From positions 1 to 64,000 of the forward strand of contig JBJXGZ010000002.1 in assembly GCA_046160625.1 (NCBI GenBank): a stretch of DNA of 64,000 nt. Reading direction: 5' to 3'. The position numbers and the translations under genes are program-made. The notes under the pieces were generated by a model that did no database searches, was not told the origin of the DNA, and was given only the letters and a program-made list of their open reading frames with translations. Position 1 is the stretch's first letter; every line of letters starts with the position of its first letter. The stretch comes from M3007 sp046160625. Lineage in GTDB: Bacteria; Bacteroidota; Bacteroidia; Chitinophagales; Saprospiraceae. Positions 1-7,775 of this stretch are shown piece by piece.

Positions 1-1
1 T

Positions 2-23
2 CGGAGGTTTTCGAAAACCTCCG
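2..23. terminator. Perfect palindrome downstream of the HAD-like gene
   Basis: A 22-base perfect palindrome with arms CGGAGGTTTTC and GAAAACCTCCG lies 36 bases past the stop codon of the minus-strand gene ending at base 60. Its position suggests a terminator or 3'-end hairpin for that gene. No long T run follows on the minus strand, and the sequence on the other side lies outside the window. Confidence 0.5.
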
Positions 24-59
24 AGGTCTCCCTTCATAAACCCCCATAAACGTAAAAGG

Positions 60-485
60 TTATTCAGAAAAAACTTCGATCTCGCTCATCTGGACCACCA
101 AATCGGTGAATTTGCCTTTGAATTGAGTAGCACGAACGATATGATTGTCAATCCAATGGTAATTGCCTCCACGTGGCTTTCCGAAAACGATGCCGTGGTA
201 TTTGAACCCATGAAGGTTGAGCCATGCTTCAGTCACTGGACGGTGCAATTCAGTGCGGCTTGTGAAGAAATAAATGATATGGCCATCGTCGTACCAACGA
301 TTGAGCATTGTCAGCGCGTCGAGGTAAGGTTCCACCGTCCCCATGCGTTCCGGCTCTTCGTTCGGCACATCGTCGCAGATGGTGCCGTCAATGTCAATAA
401 GGTAATTTTTGACATTGAGAGGCAATTGGGGACTGATGCGCTGGCCTTTTTCATCAAAGGCCTCCTTAAGGTGTGTGGTCGCCAT
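60..485 (-). CDS. HAD-like phosphatase domain protein
   Basis: A 141-residue protein with the haloacid dehalogenase (HAD) motif I signature LIDIDGTICDD near residues 30-40, a motif II-like FFTSR near residue 75, and a conserved lysine and late Asp (KPRGGNYHWIDNH). Small stand-alone proteins of this type are predicted phosphatases and are sometimes mislabelled phosphoheptose isomerase in databases. The substrate cannot be told from the sequence. The ATG at 485 is chosen because the only extension upstream begins with TTG. It is followed at a short distance by the co-oriented gap before the beta-barrel gene, so it could be transcribed downstream of it. There is no signal peptide; it is probably cytoplasmic. 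Confidence 0.7.
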   Translation of the reverse strand: MATTHLKEAFDEKGQRISPQLPLNVKNYLIDIDGTICDDVPNEEPERMGTVEPYLDALTMLNRWYDDGHIIYFFTSRTELHRPVTEAWLNLHGFKYHGIVFGKPRGGNYHWIDNHIVRATQFKGKFTDLVVQMSEIEVFSE

Positions 486-528
486 TTTGTCGATTGTCAA
501 ATTGTCATTACTGCGTTGGTCAAGAGGT

Positions 529-556
529 CATTAGAGCATTGGGGCATTAGGGCATT
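529..556. repeat. Tandem 8-base word repeat (CATTAGAG/CATTGGGG/CATTAGGG)
   Basis: Three and a half degenerate copies of an 8-base word starting CATT lie in tandem in the spacer between two minus-strand genes. No matching inverted arm is visible. It resembles single arms of the word-palindromes found elsewhere in the window. Confidence 0.6.
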
Positions 557-558
557 TT

Positions 559-1482
559 TTAAAAACTAAAGCCTACGGAAGCCTGAATCACAAAATTTTG
601 ATGTTTCGCATCGCGAAATATCAGTTCGCCGTTCGTGCCAACACGGGCTTTTGCGAGATCGGCATCGTTGTTCGTGATGTCAGCAAGGCCATATTGTACC
701 CGAGCTGTGATATAAAGTGCATTGCTGATATAATAGGCAATGCCGCCAACAAGACCAAAATCAAGGCTTTTGTAAAGATTTCCCTTGTCTTCGGGGTAAT
801 CGTAATATGCTCCGAGGGTTTTGGGGGTTTCAGCAAGAAATGCGTCTACTTTGACAATCACTGGCTGTTCGTCATTGGATTTTGTTGAACCGGCACCCGG
901 GTCGTCCTTTCGGTAGTTGTGGTTCAGGTTGAAGTTCAATTCGGTGTCATTCTTATCCGGGTTTACATGGGCGTCGTTGCCCAAAGCGGTCTTACCTGAG
1001 TAGCGCAGTGAACCTTCGCCACCTGACTGAACCAATAACCCTACATAGCCTCCAGCAGAAAGCTCGAAATTACCCAAACGTCCGTAAGCCAAAATCGGAA
1101 AATCGAGGTAGGAGTTGTTTACATTGATAAGGTACTTTGAGGTACCGAGTGTTAGCACGCTACCCGTGGGGTGTTTGAAAATCCGGTAAGACTGGCCCTC
1201 AAAGGTGTATTTCGAGCCTCTCTTGGAGTAGAGAAACTCGCCCCGTACCCCAAACTGATCAGTAAATTTGTAGCCGAAGGTCATGCCAATGTGAAACCCG
1301 GTAGCGCTTTTCCAGGATTCAAGATTGTCGCCGGCGTCATTGGTTTCAGAATCCCCGGTGAATTGGGCAAAATTTAGCCCTGTTTTAAAGCCGTATTTGA
1401 TTTGAGCATTCGCTGATAAGGAGCCGATAACGAGCAAAAGGACCGAAAGTAGTTTCAGTGATTTGTCTATTTGTGCTGTCAT
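559..1482 (-). CDS. Outer-membrane beta-barrel protein (porin/PorT-like family)
   Basis: A 307-residue protein with a clear signal peptide (hydrophobic LLSVLLLVIGSLSANAQ ending near residue 27). It opens with the pattern IKYGFKTGLNFAQFTG, the first strand of the Bacteroidota OMP_b-brl/PorT-type 8-10-stranded barrels. Alternating hydrophobic strands run to a terminal aromatic residue (ASVGFSF), as expected for BAM-dependent folding. An acidic, Asn-rich stretch in the middle (around residues 165-205) is probably a surface loop. The family's members usually have no assigned substrate. A TACTTTTG box 104 bases upstream of the start is a candidate promoter, divergent from the paaB one. Function beyond an outer-membrane barrel is not known. 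Confidence 0.8.
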   Translation of the reverse strand: MTAQIDKSLKLLSVLLLVIGSLSANAQIKYGFKTGLNFAQFTGDSETNDAGDNLESWKSATGFHIGMTFGYKFTDQFGVRGEFLYSKRGSKYTFEGQSYRIFKHPTGSVLTLGTSKYLINVNNSYLDFPILAYGRLGNFELSAGGYVGLLVQSGGEGSLRYSGKTALGNDAHVNPDKNDTELNFNLNHNYRKDDPGAGSTKSNDEQPVIVKVDAFLAETPKTLGAYYDYPEDKGNLYKSLDFGLVGGIAYYISNALYITARVQYGLADITNNDADLAKARVGTNGELIFRDAKHQNFVIQASVGFSF

Positions 1483-1585
1483 TTTTGTGTAAATGTTTGA
1501 TAATCAGTTGACTGGTAGATAAATTCGGAGCGGTTAAATGGAATCTTATAATTTCTCCAAGACTTTCAAATTGCAATTGAGTGGC

Positions 1586-1593
1586 CAAAAGTA
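1586..1593 (-). promoter_or_regulatory. Candidate -7 box TACTTTTG for the beta-barrel gene
   Basis: On the minus strand the bases read TACTTTTG, matching the Bacteroidota sigma-ABfA -7 consensus TAnnTTTG. It faces the gene starting at 1482. No good -33 TTTG was found at the expected spacing, so this rests on the -7 box and position alone. Confidence 0.4.
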
Positions 1594-1619
1594 CAGCATT
1601 CTGAAAACCTGAGGCTTGT

Positions 1620-1627
1620 TACCTTTG
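1620..1627 (+). promoter_or_regulatory. Candidate -7 box TACCTTTG for paaB
   Basis: TACCTTTG matches TAnnTTTG and lies 75 bases before the chosen paaB start, back to back with the minus-strand box at 1586. A start site near 1634 would give a roughly 68-base leader. This also argues against the earlier in-frame start at 1627. Confidence 0.4.
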
Positions 1628-1701
1628 TGACTTTCACCAACCGTAGGTTTAACGAGGGCGGGCTTCACGCTCACTTCATCACTTTATCTCTTCATCACAC
1701 C

Positions 1702-1980
1702 ATGAAAAACTGGCCGCTCTGGGAAATATTCATCCGTTCCAAACAAGGTCTTAGTCACAAACACGTCGGCAGCCTCCACGCCGCCGATGCACAAATGGCG
1801 CTCGAAAACGCTCGCGACGTGTATTGTCGCCGCAACGAAGGCATCAGCATATGGGTTGTAGAATCCGCTCATATCCATGCCTCCACCGAAGACCCCGAAG
1901 CGTTTTTTGACCCATCCAACGACAAGGTTTATCGCCATCCAACCTTTTACGAACTGCCTGATGCGGTGAAACACATGTAA
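1702..1980 (+). CDS. paaB: 1,2-phenylacetyl-CoA epoxidase, subunit B
   Basis: This 92-residue protein matches PaaB almost along its full length: WPLWEIFIRSKQGLSHKHVG at the start, SLHAADAQMALENARDVYCR in the middle, and FFDPSNDKVYRHPTFYELPD at the end. PaaB is the small structural subunit of the PaaABCE monooxygenase that epoxidises phenylacetyl-CoA in aerobic phenylacetate breakdown; it carries no metal site itself. The start at MKNWPLWEIF is chosen because the upstream extension bears no resemblance to the family. None of paaA, paaC, paaD or paaE lies in the window, which is unusual because the subunits are normally encoded together. The gene is either separated from the rest of its cluster or a remnant with another role. 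Confidence 0.88.
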   Translation: MKNWPLWEIFIRSKQGLSHKHVGSLHAADAQMALENARDVYCRRNEGISIWVVESAHIHASTEDPEAFFDPSNDKVYRHPTFYELPDAVKHM

Positions 1981-1986
1981 AATGTC

Positions 1987-2122
1987 CAATGTCCAACAAG
2001 GAATTTCCAATGTCCAAGTTGGCGTTGCGCATAGCCACTCACTTTGAATTTTTGTCATTAAAGCACTACAAATACCAAACTCAGGGCTTATTTGGACATT
2101 GGACATTCCTTGTTGGACATTG
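1987..2122. repeat. Long inverted repeat with internal tandem words (TGTCCAA type)
   Basis: Two 31-base arms (1987-2017 and 2092-2122) are reverse complements with one mismatch and are separated by 74 bases. Each arm contains two copies of the word CAATGTCCAA. The element fills the spacer between paaB and the peroxidase gene, both on the plus strand, and ends 16 bases before the peroxidase start. Confidence 0.85.
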
Positions 2123-2138
2123 ATTATTACCGGTTCTT

Positions 2139-3179
2139 ATGAAATACAAATTCCCCCTTTTTTTTGTCCTCCTGCTGGCCGCCTCCTGCCAACACGATTT
2201 ATTCAAGGGCCCGCCGCCACCGCCCACGCCATTCATTTTTGAATCCCCGGATAATTTTCCGCCTTTTTTTGACCCGGCAGATAACCCAACAACCCTGGAG
2301 GGCATTGCCCTGGGTCGAAAACTTTTTTACGACCCAATACTTTCGGGCGATAACACACAGGCCTGCGCCGATTGCCACCGCCAGGAAAACGCATTCACCG
2401 ATCCTCGGCAGTTCAGCATAGGCATTGACGGCATTGCAGGAAAACGCAATTCTATGAGCCTCGTAAATATAGCCTGGCAACATCGGCTCTTTTGGGACGG
2501 ACGTGTGCACGGGTTGGAAAAGCAGGCTTTGCGTCCCATTCAAGACCCTGTTGAAATGCACGAAAGCCTGGAAAATGCCGTAGCCGAAATCCAGGCAAGG
2601 CCAGATTATACCGAAATGTTCTGGCTGGCATTTGGCACTGAAACAGTAGATACCACCTTGATTGCCAAAGCGTTGTCGCAATTTGAGCGGACTTTTATTT
2701 CCTTCAATTCCAAATACGACCGCTGGAAACTCGGTCAGGACTCGCTGACAGAATCAGAACTGCTTGGTATGCAGGCTTTTTTTGAAAATGACAGAGGTGG
2801 TTGCGCTCAATGCCATTCCTTTGGCGCCATTTTTAGCGACTTTCTTTTTCGGAACAATGGCCTGGACAGTATCCCAATCGATGTGGGTCGTTTCGCGGTG
2901 ACAGGCGTAATTTCAGAGACAGGCGCTTTCAAGACTTCTTCGATGCGGAATATCGAATATACAGCGCCCTATATGCACGATGGCCGATTTGCCACGCTGG
3001 AGGAAGTGCTTGAATTCTATAACACGGGTTTTCACCTCGGTCCGTACGCCGATCAAGCCATGTATAATCTCGTAAAAGGCCGCCTCAGCGAAAAAGACAA
3101 GACTGATATCATTGCTTTTTTAAAAACCTTGTCTGAGCCGGAGTTTTTGACCAACCCGTCGTTTAAGAAACCGGAGTGA
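2139..3179 (+). CDS. Di-haem cytochrome c peroxidase (CCP/MauG family), lipoprotein
   Basis: A 346-residue protein with a lipoprotein signal (LLLAASC, Cys17) followed by a proline-rich linker. Two haem c motifs are visible: CADCH at residues 76-80 and CAQCH at 222-226. The MHDGRFATLEEVLEFYNTG segment near residue 280 is typical of the C-terminal haem domain, and its Met may be an axial ligand. The family reduces hydrogen peroxide with electrons from small cytochromes in the periplasm, or carries out MauG-type protein oxidations. Length and order match typical bacterial CcpA-like enzymes. The Bacteroidota lipoprotein form is probably anchored in a membrane facing the periplasm. Its natural electron donor is not encoded nearby. 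Confidence 0.88.
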   Translation: MKYKFPLFFVLLLAASCQHDLFKGPPPPPTPFIFESPDNFPPFFDPADNPTTLEGIALGRKLFYDPILSGDNTQACADCHRQENAFTDPRQFSIGIDGIAGKRNSMSLVNIAWQHRLFWDGRVHGLEKQALRPIQDPVEMHESLENAVAEIQARPDYTEMFWLAFGTETVDTTLIAKALSQFERTFISFNSKYDRWKLGQDSLTESELLGMQAFFENDRGGCAQCHSFGAIFSDFLFRNNGLDSIPIDVGRFAVTGVISETGAFKTSSMRNIEYTAPYMHDGRFATLEEVLEFYNTGFHLGPYADQAMYNLVKGRLSEKDKTDIIAFLKTLSEPEFLTNPSFKKPE

Positions 3180-3186
3180 GGGAGGA

Positions 3187-3255
3187 TTTCACGCAACGCC
3201 ACAACGTTTTGACTGCCAATTATATATCGTCGCACCGTTGCGGCATTGCGTGAAA
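3187..3255. repeat. Inverted repeat upstream of the methyltransferase gene
   Basis: Arms at 3187-3206 and 3236-3255 match in 18 of 20 positions around the word TTTCACGCAACGCC. The same word in a closer-to-perfect palindrome lies on the other side of the methyltransferase gene (3923-4019). The right arm ends 11 bases before the methyltransferase start. Confidence 0.75.
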
Positions 3256-3266
3256 AGCTATAAAAC

Positions 3267-3914
3267 ATGGAAACCGACAGAATTACACCGGAAAGCGAAA
3301 ACAACCAGGTTAGGACCATTCGCGGTTACTACCGATTGCACGCAAGCATTTACCAGGCAACCCGATGGTTGTTTTTATTCGGTCGCAGGCGCTTAATTCT
3401 TGTCTTAAAACTTCCAGCATTTAGCGACAAAACGGTTGTTGAGGTCGGCTGCGGCACCGGGCATAATTTGGCAACACTCGGCAGCCTCTATTCAAAACTT
3501 AAGCTTATTGGCATTGACATATCACCCGATATGCTAAAGGTGGCAGCAAAAAAGCTACGAAGCCATTCTAGCCGCGTACAATTTTTAGAAAAACCATACG
3601 GCTCCGGGGATTGGAAATTGCCCGCCAAACCAGAAGTGGTGCTCTTTTCCTATTGCCTTACAATGATTAATCCTGGCTGGGAGGATTCTCTGCAACGGGC
3701 CTATGACGATCTCGAAGAAGGCGGGCAAATTGCTGTGGTGGATTTTCATGGTTCTCATTTTGGAATTTTTCGCCGCTGGATGGACTTCAACCATGTGCGG
3801 GTAGACAAGCATTTGCTTCCTTTCCTGGCAACTCGGTTCACAACATCACATGTGGAGATTCGTCAAGCTTATGGCGGTCTGTGGAGTTATTTCTTGTTTG
3901 TGGGTAAAAAATAA
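3267..3914 (+). CDS. Class I SAM-dependent methyltransferase
   Basis: A 215-residue Rossmann-fold methyltransferase. The SAM-binding motif I VVEVGCGTGHN is at residues 57-67, an acidic motif II follows (IGIDIS), and the post-I segment FSYCLTMINPGW is intact. The N-terminus YYRLHASIYQATRWLFLFGR resembles betaine-lipid N-methyltransferases (BtaB-like) and related phospholipid methylases, which suggests a lipid head-group substrate. The partner BtaA is not in the window, so this is only a suggestion. There is no signal peptide. Two related inverted repeats flank the gene closely on both sides, which gives it the look of a cassette; base composition is not obviously different from the neighbours. 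Confidence 0.75.
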   Translation: METDRITPESENNQVRTIRGYYRLHASIYQATRWLFLFGRRRLILVLKLPAFSDKTVVEVGCGTGHNLATLGSLYSKLKLIGIDISPDMLKVAAKKLRSHSSRVQFLEKPYGSGDWKLPAKPEVVLFSYCLTMINPGWEDSLQRAYDDLEEGGQIAVVDFHGSHFGIFRRWMDFNHVRVDKHLLPFLATRFTTSHVEIRQAYGGLWSYFLFVGKK

Positions 3915-3922
3915 GTGTCAAT

Positions 3923-4019
3923 ACAAATGTATTTCACGCCACGCCGCAACGACCTAACGATAATTCTTCTCGATTGTTAAAACGTTGCGTCGTTGCGGCG
4001 TGGCGTGAAATACAATTGT
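3923..4019. repeat. Near-perfect long hairpin downstream of the methyltransferase gene
   Basis: The arms 3929-3953 and 3989-4013 are perfect 25-base reverse complements, and with one mismatch the pairing extends to 3923-4019. The arm core is TTTCACGCCACGCCGCAACG. This is the same word as in the hairpin at 3187-3255. The spacer is 35 bases. It may act as a terminator, though no T run follows. Confidence 0.85.
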
Positions 4020-4106
4020 CCGATTACATTGTTTGGGAAAGTCTGTAACATCCTTATTTACCTGCCGTCTCTGCCACAGACTTACTTCACTTTTCAACTA
4101 TAAGCT

Positions 4107-4877
4107 ATGAAACATTTTTTCTTTTTGTTCCTCGCAATTCGATTATTCTCCCCTACCCTTCCCGCTCAAAATGGTGATATCCAAGGCTTTATCGAACAAC
4201 ACAAAGGTGATCGAGGCTTTACTTACGCCTTCCTAAGCAAAGACCTGTTTGAGGTGGCGACCAAATCGAGCATCAAAAATGAAGACTGGACCGGCCTGCA
4301 CAATGTGATAAAAAACATTGGCGGCCTGAGTATATTGGCAGGCGAAGACATCAAAAACGGGTTGCCCCTCTACAAAGAAGTAAAGGCGTTGATTCCAAGC
4401 GACGAATTTGATGAGCTGCTGACCGTACGCGACGGGAACGAAAACGTGCGCATCTGGGCCAAATCGGAAGAGTACATAGTTACAGACCTGGTTTTGCTCG
4501 TTGGCTCCTCCGACGAATTTGTATTGGTTTGTTTTGCCGGCAATCTTGAATTGGGCAATATTGCTCAATTAGCCGAACTGTTTAAAGCCGGTCAAGTAAG
4601 GCAATTGGCTCAAACTTCTCAAGCAGTGGCTATTAGTTTTGGTGTAAATCCAAATCCCAGCAATGGCCAATTTACATTGTCCTATTCAGAGGGGCAGGAT
4701 GTCCCGAGCCTATTGACTGTGTTGGACCAAAGCGGTCGTCAGATTTCTTCTTTGAGCCTTGCCGGCGCTCCCACGCAGCAAATAATGCTTCAAAATTTAC
4801 CCAATGGTACATACTGGGTTCAGTTGAAAACCAAAAACGGAAAAGTTGGGGTTAAGCAAGTACACATAGTGCATTAA
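4107..4877 (+). CDS. DUF4252-like protein with T9SS type A sorting domain
   Basis: A 256-residue secreted protein. Signal peptide at residues 1-20 (FFFLFLAIRLFSPTLPAQ). The region from about 25 to 165 resembles DUF4252, with the recognisable FTYAFLSKDLFEVA and VLVCFAGNLELGNIAQLAEL elements. Residues 175-256 form a T9SS type A C-terminal domain: VNPNPSNGQFTLSYS, an LTVLDQSGRQI strand, LPNGTYWVQLKT and a final KVGVKQVHI strand. The CTD directs export across the outer membrane by the Por secretion system, normally with CTD cleavage and surface attachment. DUF4252 itself has no known function. Attaching it to a T9SS signal places this copy at the cell surface. Confidence 0.75.
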   Translation: MKHFFFLFLAIRLFSPTLPAQNGDIQGFIEQHKGDRGFTYAFLSKDLFEVATKSSIKNEDWTGLHNVIKNIGGLSILAGEDIKNGLPLYKEVKALIPSDEFDELLTVRDGNENVRIWAKSEEYIVTDLVLLVGSSDEFVLVCFAGNLELGNIAQLAELFKAGQVRQLAQTSQAVAISFGVNPNPSNGQFTLSYSEGQDVPSLLTVLDQSGRQISSLSLAGAPTQQIMLQNLPNGTYWVQLKTKNGKVGVKQVHIVH

Positions 4878-4906
4878 GTAAAAGTTGTCCGAGAAATTTA
4901 TGTCTA

Positions 4907-5146
4907 ACCACAAAAAGTGCAAAAGGACGCATAATAGTTGATCAGACCACAAAAGGACACATAAGGTTGGCTAAACCACAAAAGGCACAAAAGGACACAA
5001 AAGCAGAAATCAACCTTATGTGTCCTTTTGTGCCTTTTGTGGTTTAATCAACCTTATGTGTCCTTTTGTGCCTTTTGTGGTTTAATCAACTATTATGTGT
5101 CCTTTTGTGGTTTAATCAACCTTATGTGTCCTTTTGTGGTTAAAGC
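4907..5146. repeat. Large palindromic array of a repeated word
   Basis: Three copies of a unit beginning ACCACAAAAGG (about 4908, 4945, 4975) are followed by four inverted copies beginning ATCAACCTTATGTGTCC (from about 5008, 5046, 5083, 5115). Together they form a palindrome of about 240 bases. Inverted units vary by carrying or lacking an extra TGCCTTTTG. The block sits between two converging T9SS-protein genes. Translations of it are repetitive Cys/Phe-rich and not credible proteins. Confidence 0.88.
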
Positions 5147-5166
5147 TAAGTATACTTTTTGGGCAT

Positions 5167-6270
5167 TTAATCCTGTTTCCAAAACTGCTCCACCATCACT
5201 TCCTGTCCCACCGTAAGCCTAAGCACATACGCTCCTTCTGGAAGTTCGGCAATATGCACGGATTGCCCCGTGGTTTCAGCGAGCATTTCCCCGGAAAGGA
5301 GTAGGCGACCGTTCAGGTCATAGACTTGCCAGTTGCCGTCGTCGTTGGATGGTTTTTCCAGTTGAATATTGAGCGTTTCCACAGCAGGAACGGGCGCAAG
5401 CGTCATCAAACTGGTCTTGCTGAAAGTAGCCGTGACAACCTGACTATAGGAGTATTTGCCATCAAAATCCACCTGCTTGAGGCGGTAGTAGTTCTTGCCT
5501 TGCAGCGGACGCTCATCGGTGAAAATGTAATCCTGCGGCTCGTAGGAAGTGCCCGCTCCGCGTTCCTGACCGATTTCGGAAAAGATATGACCATTGGTGG
5601 AGCGCTGGATGGAGAAGTAGTCGTTATCAATTTCGGTGGCGGTGGACCAAGTTAGTTCTGTGGCGCCATTATCAGATTTGCTTTTAAAATACAATAATTC
5701 TATTGGCAGTGTTACTGCTCCATTGAATAAAAAATCATTGATACTAAAGGTTCCTCCTCCGGCACTTGCATCCCACCCGTAAAACCGAAATGTTATGGCC
5801 GAGGTGATATTATCAAATGTTGAAGCGGACAAATCAATTTGACCACTATGAGGAGTGGCATCATTATCAATAGTTGGGGTAGCTATGTCTGAGGCATAAT
5901 TATCTAAACTTGATCGAACGGCAAATGAAATTGGACCTGTTGCGCTAACTTGCCCTGTATAATCAAGACTGGCAAAATTTATCTTTTGCCCGGAATTAGG
6001 CGTTAAAATCCATTCAAAGTAAGCATCCAAATCAATATCGGCTGTATTCCAACTATTCGCATTGTATCTGTTGTTAGCATTGGTGCCAGATATTCCAGTA
6101 CCTCTTCCAATCCCCGAGACAGTAATATTTGGGTCAAAAGTTTGCCCTGTAGTATAGGGGTTAGCAGTATTTGGGTTGGTGCCCGTTATTGGATTGTCAA
6201 AAATACTTTGCGCTTGACTTGATGTAAAGAAACCAATGCAAATCAATAGCGGGAGGGTAAAATTATTCAT
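5167..6270 (-). CDS. Secreted protein with T9SS type A sorting domain
   Basis: A 367-residue protein with a signal peptide (ICIGFFTSSQA, cut near residue 20). The passenger, residues 21-185, is Asn/Thr/Ser-rich with a SIFDNPITGTNPNTANPYT start and a Gly-Trp-Asp (YGWDASAGGG) motif. It looks like the beta-sandwich passenger common in extracellular proteins of this group. It is followed by a linker domain LPIELLYFKSKSDNGATELT, which contains the fibronectin-like pattern TATEIDNDYFSIQRSTNG, and by a T9SS type A CTD at the end (LNIQLEKP, VYDLNGRLL, LPEGAYVLRLT). Function is unknown; it is surface or secreted cargo. It converges with the DUF4252 gene across the palindromic array. Confidence 0.75.
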   Translation of the reverse strand: MNNFTLPLLICIGFFTSSQAQSIFDNPITGTNPNTANPYTTGQTFDPNITVSGIGRGTGISGTNANNRYNANSWNTADIDLDAYFEWILTPNSGQKINFASLDYTGQVSATGPISFAVRSSLDNYASDIATPTIDNDATPHSGQIDLSASTFDNITSAITFRFYGWDASAGGGTFSINDFLFNGAVTLPIELLYFKSKSDNGATELTWSTATEIDNDYFSIQRSTNGHIFSEIGQERGAGTSYEPQDYIFTDERPLQGKNYYRLKQVDFDGKYSYSQVVTATFSKTSLMTLAPVPAVETLNIQLEKPSNDDGNWQVYDLNGRLLLSGEMLAETTGQSVHIAELPEGAYVLRLTVGQEVMVEQFWKQD

Positions 6271-6310
6271 GGTGTAGTTACTGAGTATCTTTTAAATATT
6301 TGGTTTTCAA

Positions 6311-7546
6311 TTATTTAGAAGGCAACACCTCTCCCTCAACTACCCCAAACCCAACCCGTGCGCCATCCTCCCCTGCACAAGCCCGCATCGTCAAAACATC
6401 CCCGTCTTGTAAAAAAGTCCGGGTGCTGCCGTCATTCAAGGCTATCGGATTTCTACCGCCCCAGGAAAGTTCGAGCATAGAACCATAACTATCGGGTGTG
6501 GGCCCACTGATTGTTCCGCTGGCCAGGAGGTCGCCTACCTGAACATTGCATCCATTTACGGTGTGATGCGCGAGTTGCTGCGCCATGTTCCAGTAAAGGT
6601 ATTTTGTGTTGGATTGACACAGAAGCGTGGCCGCATTATTTTTGGGTGAAGTTAGCGTCACAGCGAGTTCGATATCCAGATTCTTCAAACCCCTGGTTTT
6701 CAAATATTCCAGCGGTGCGGGTGTTTGTTTTGGGCCCTTTATCCTGTGAGGTTTGAGTGCCTCGAGCGGAACTATCCATGGGGAGATGCTTGAGCCAAAG
6801 TTTTTGCCCAAAAAGGGGCCAAGGGGAATATATTCCCATCGTTGGATATCGCGCGCACTCCAGTCGTTGAAAAGCACGAGTCCGAAGACATGTTCTTCTG
6901 CCTTTTCTACTGATATTGGCTCTCCAAGCTTGCTTTCCTTTCCGATCACAAAGGCCATTTCCAGCTCAAAATCAAGTTGCCGTGTGGACGCGTAAATTGG
7001 TGTGTCCGCCTCGCCTCCAGCTACAAGAATCTGCCCGCTTGGTCGCCGAATTGGGGTTCCGCTCACCACGATGGAAGATGCGCGGCCATGATAACCGACT
7101 GGCATCCAACGCCAATTAGGCAACAAAGGATTATCGGGACGGAACATTTTGCCTACATTGGTGGCGTGTTCAATGCTGCTGTAAAAATCGGTGTAGTTCG
7201 GCACTCGAATCGGCATCAGCATCGTGGCTGATGCTCGGTCTACAATAATTTGGAGGGCGTTTTCGGGTGTCTCAGGAAGTTCAAGCCATTCACGGACTTT
7301 TCGACGGATCCGGTTGGTAACGGGTTTGCCAAGGGCAATGAAATCATTGAGCGTAGCTTGCGCGAAGATTCTTTTAAAAAAACGGCGTTTCCCAAATAAC
7401 CCGGTCTCGGCAGCAGCTTTCAAGTCAATGATGTGGCCTCCAAAGGCTATCCCTGCACGGGGTCGGTGGTCGCCTGTATGGAAAATACCGAAAGGCAGGT
7501 TTTGAAGCGAAAAGTCGGAATCGGGCGAGACGTGAAGCCAGGGCAT
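6311..7546 (-). CDS. fahA: Fumarylacetoacetase
   Basis: A 411-residue enzyme, the usual full length for the family (about 410-430). It hydrolyses 4-fumarylacetoacetate to fumarate and acetoacetate, the last step of tyrosine degradation. Family residues are visible: metal-binding Asp in DFYSSIEHATNVG, the following His that acts as base, the FELEMAFVIG Glu pair, and LFNDWSARDIQ with its Asp. The N-terminal SH3-like domain (FSLQNLPFGIF) precedes the catalytic fold, and the C-terminal region has the SWGGRNPI pattern. It is cytoplasmic. Other tyrosine-degradation genes are not adjacent. It faces the DUF1275 gene across a divergent spacer that carries a word-type inverted repeat. Confidence 0.95.
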   Translation of the reverse strand: MPWLHVSPDSDFSLQNLPFGIFHTGDHRPRAGIAFGGHIIDLKAAAETGLFGKRRFFKRIFAQATLNDFIALGKPVTNRIRRKVREWLELPETPENALQIIVDRASATMLMPIRVPNYTDFYSSIEHATNVGKMFRPDNPLLPNWRWMPVGYHGRASSIVVSGTPIRRPSGQILVAGGEADTPIYASTRQLDFELEMAFVIGKESKLGEPISVEKAEEHVFGLVLFNDWSARDIQRWEYIPLGPFLGKNFGSSISPWIVPLEALKPHRIKGPKQTPAPLEYLKTRGLKNLDIELAVTLTSPKNNAATLLCQSNTKYLYWNMAQQLAHHTVNGCNVQVGDLLASGTISGPTPDSYGSMLELSWGGRNPIALNDGSTRTFLQDGDVLTMRACAGEDGARVGFGVVEGEVLPSK

Positions 7547-7550
7547 AGTG

Positions 7551-7771
7551 GGATTGGGTGATTAGGTGATTGATTCGATTGGGTGCAAAGTTCGACAATT
7601 CGATGGAAGTGGCTTAAAATTGCGGCCAGAAATACAAAAAATGAACATTTTTAGTGAGCAATTGTCTGAGACTCTTTGCCAGATTGCTACTAATTTATAG
7701 TAAGCTCCAGTCATGAGGCTGCAAAACTAATCGTACCAATCGAATCAATCATACCAATCGTACCAATCACT
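7551..7771. repeat. Divergent-spacer inverted repeat (GATTGG words)
   Basis: A run of GATTGGGTGATT-like words at 7551-7584 is mirrored by AATCGTACCAATC-like words at 7728-7771. The core arms 7567-7582 and 7736-7751 are perfect 16-base reverse complements. Each arm ends within a few bases of a start codon: the fahA start on the left and the DUF1275 gene on the right. This location is unlike a terminator. Confidence 0.7.
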
Positions 7772-7775
7772 ACAA

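Noticed and set aside
123..569. 148-codon plus-strand frame at the left edge
   Set aside because: Shadow of the HAD-like gene, which carries the conserved DIDGT motif.
4907..5146. CRISPR-like array
   Set aside because: Units are inverted against each other, of variable length and without unique spacers; no cas genes are nearby.
5028..5216. Cys/Phe-rich 62-codon frame in the palindromic array
   Set aside because: It translates the repeat words themselves and would not be a stable protein.
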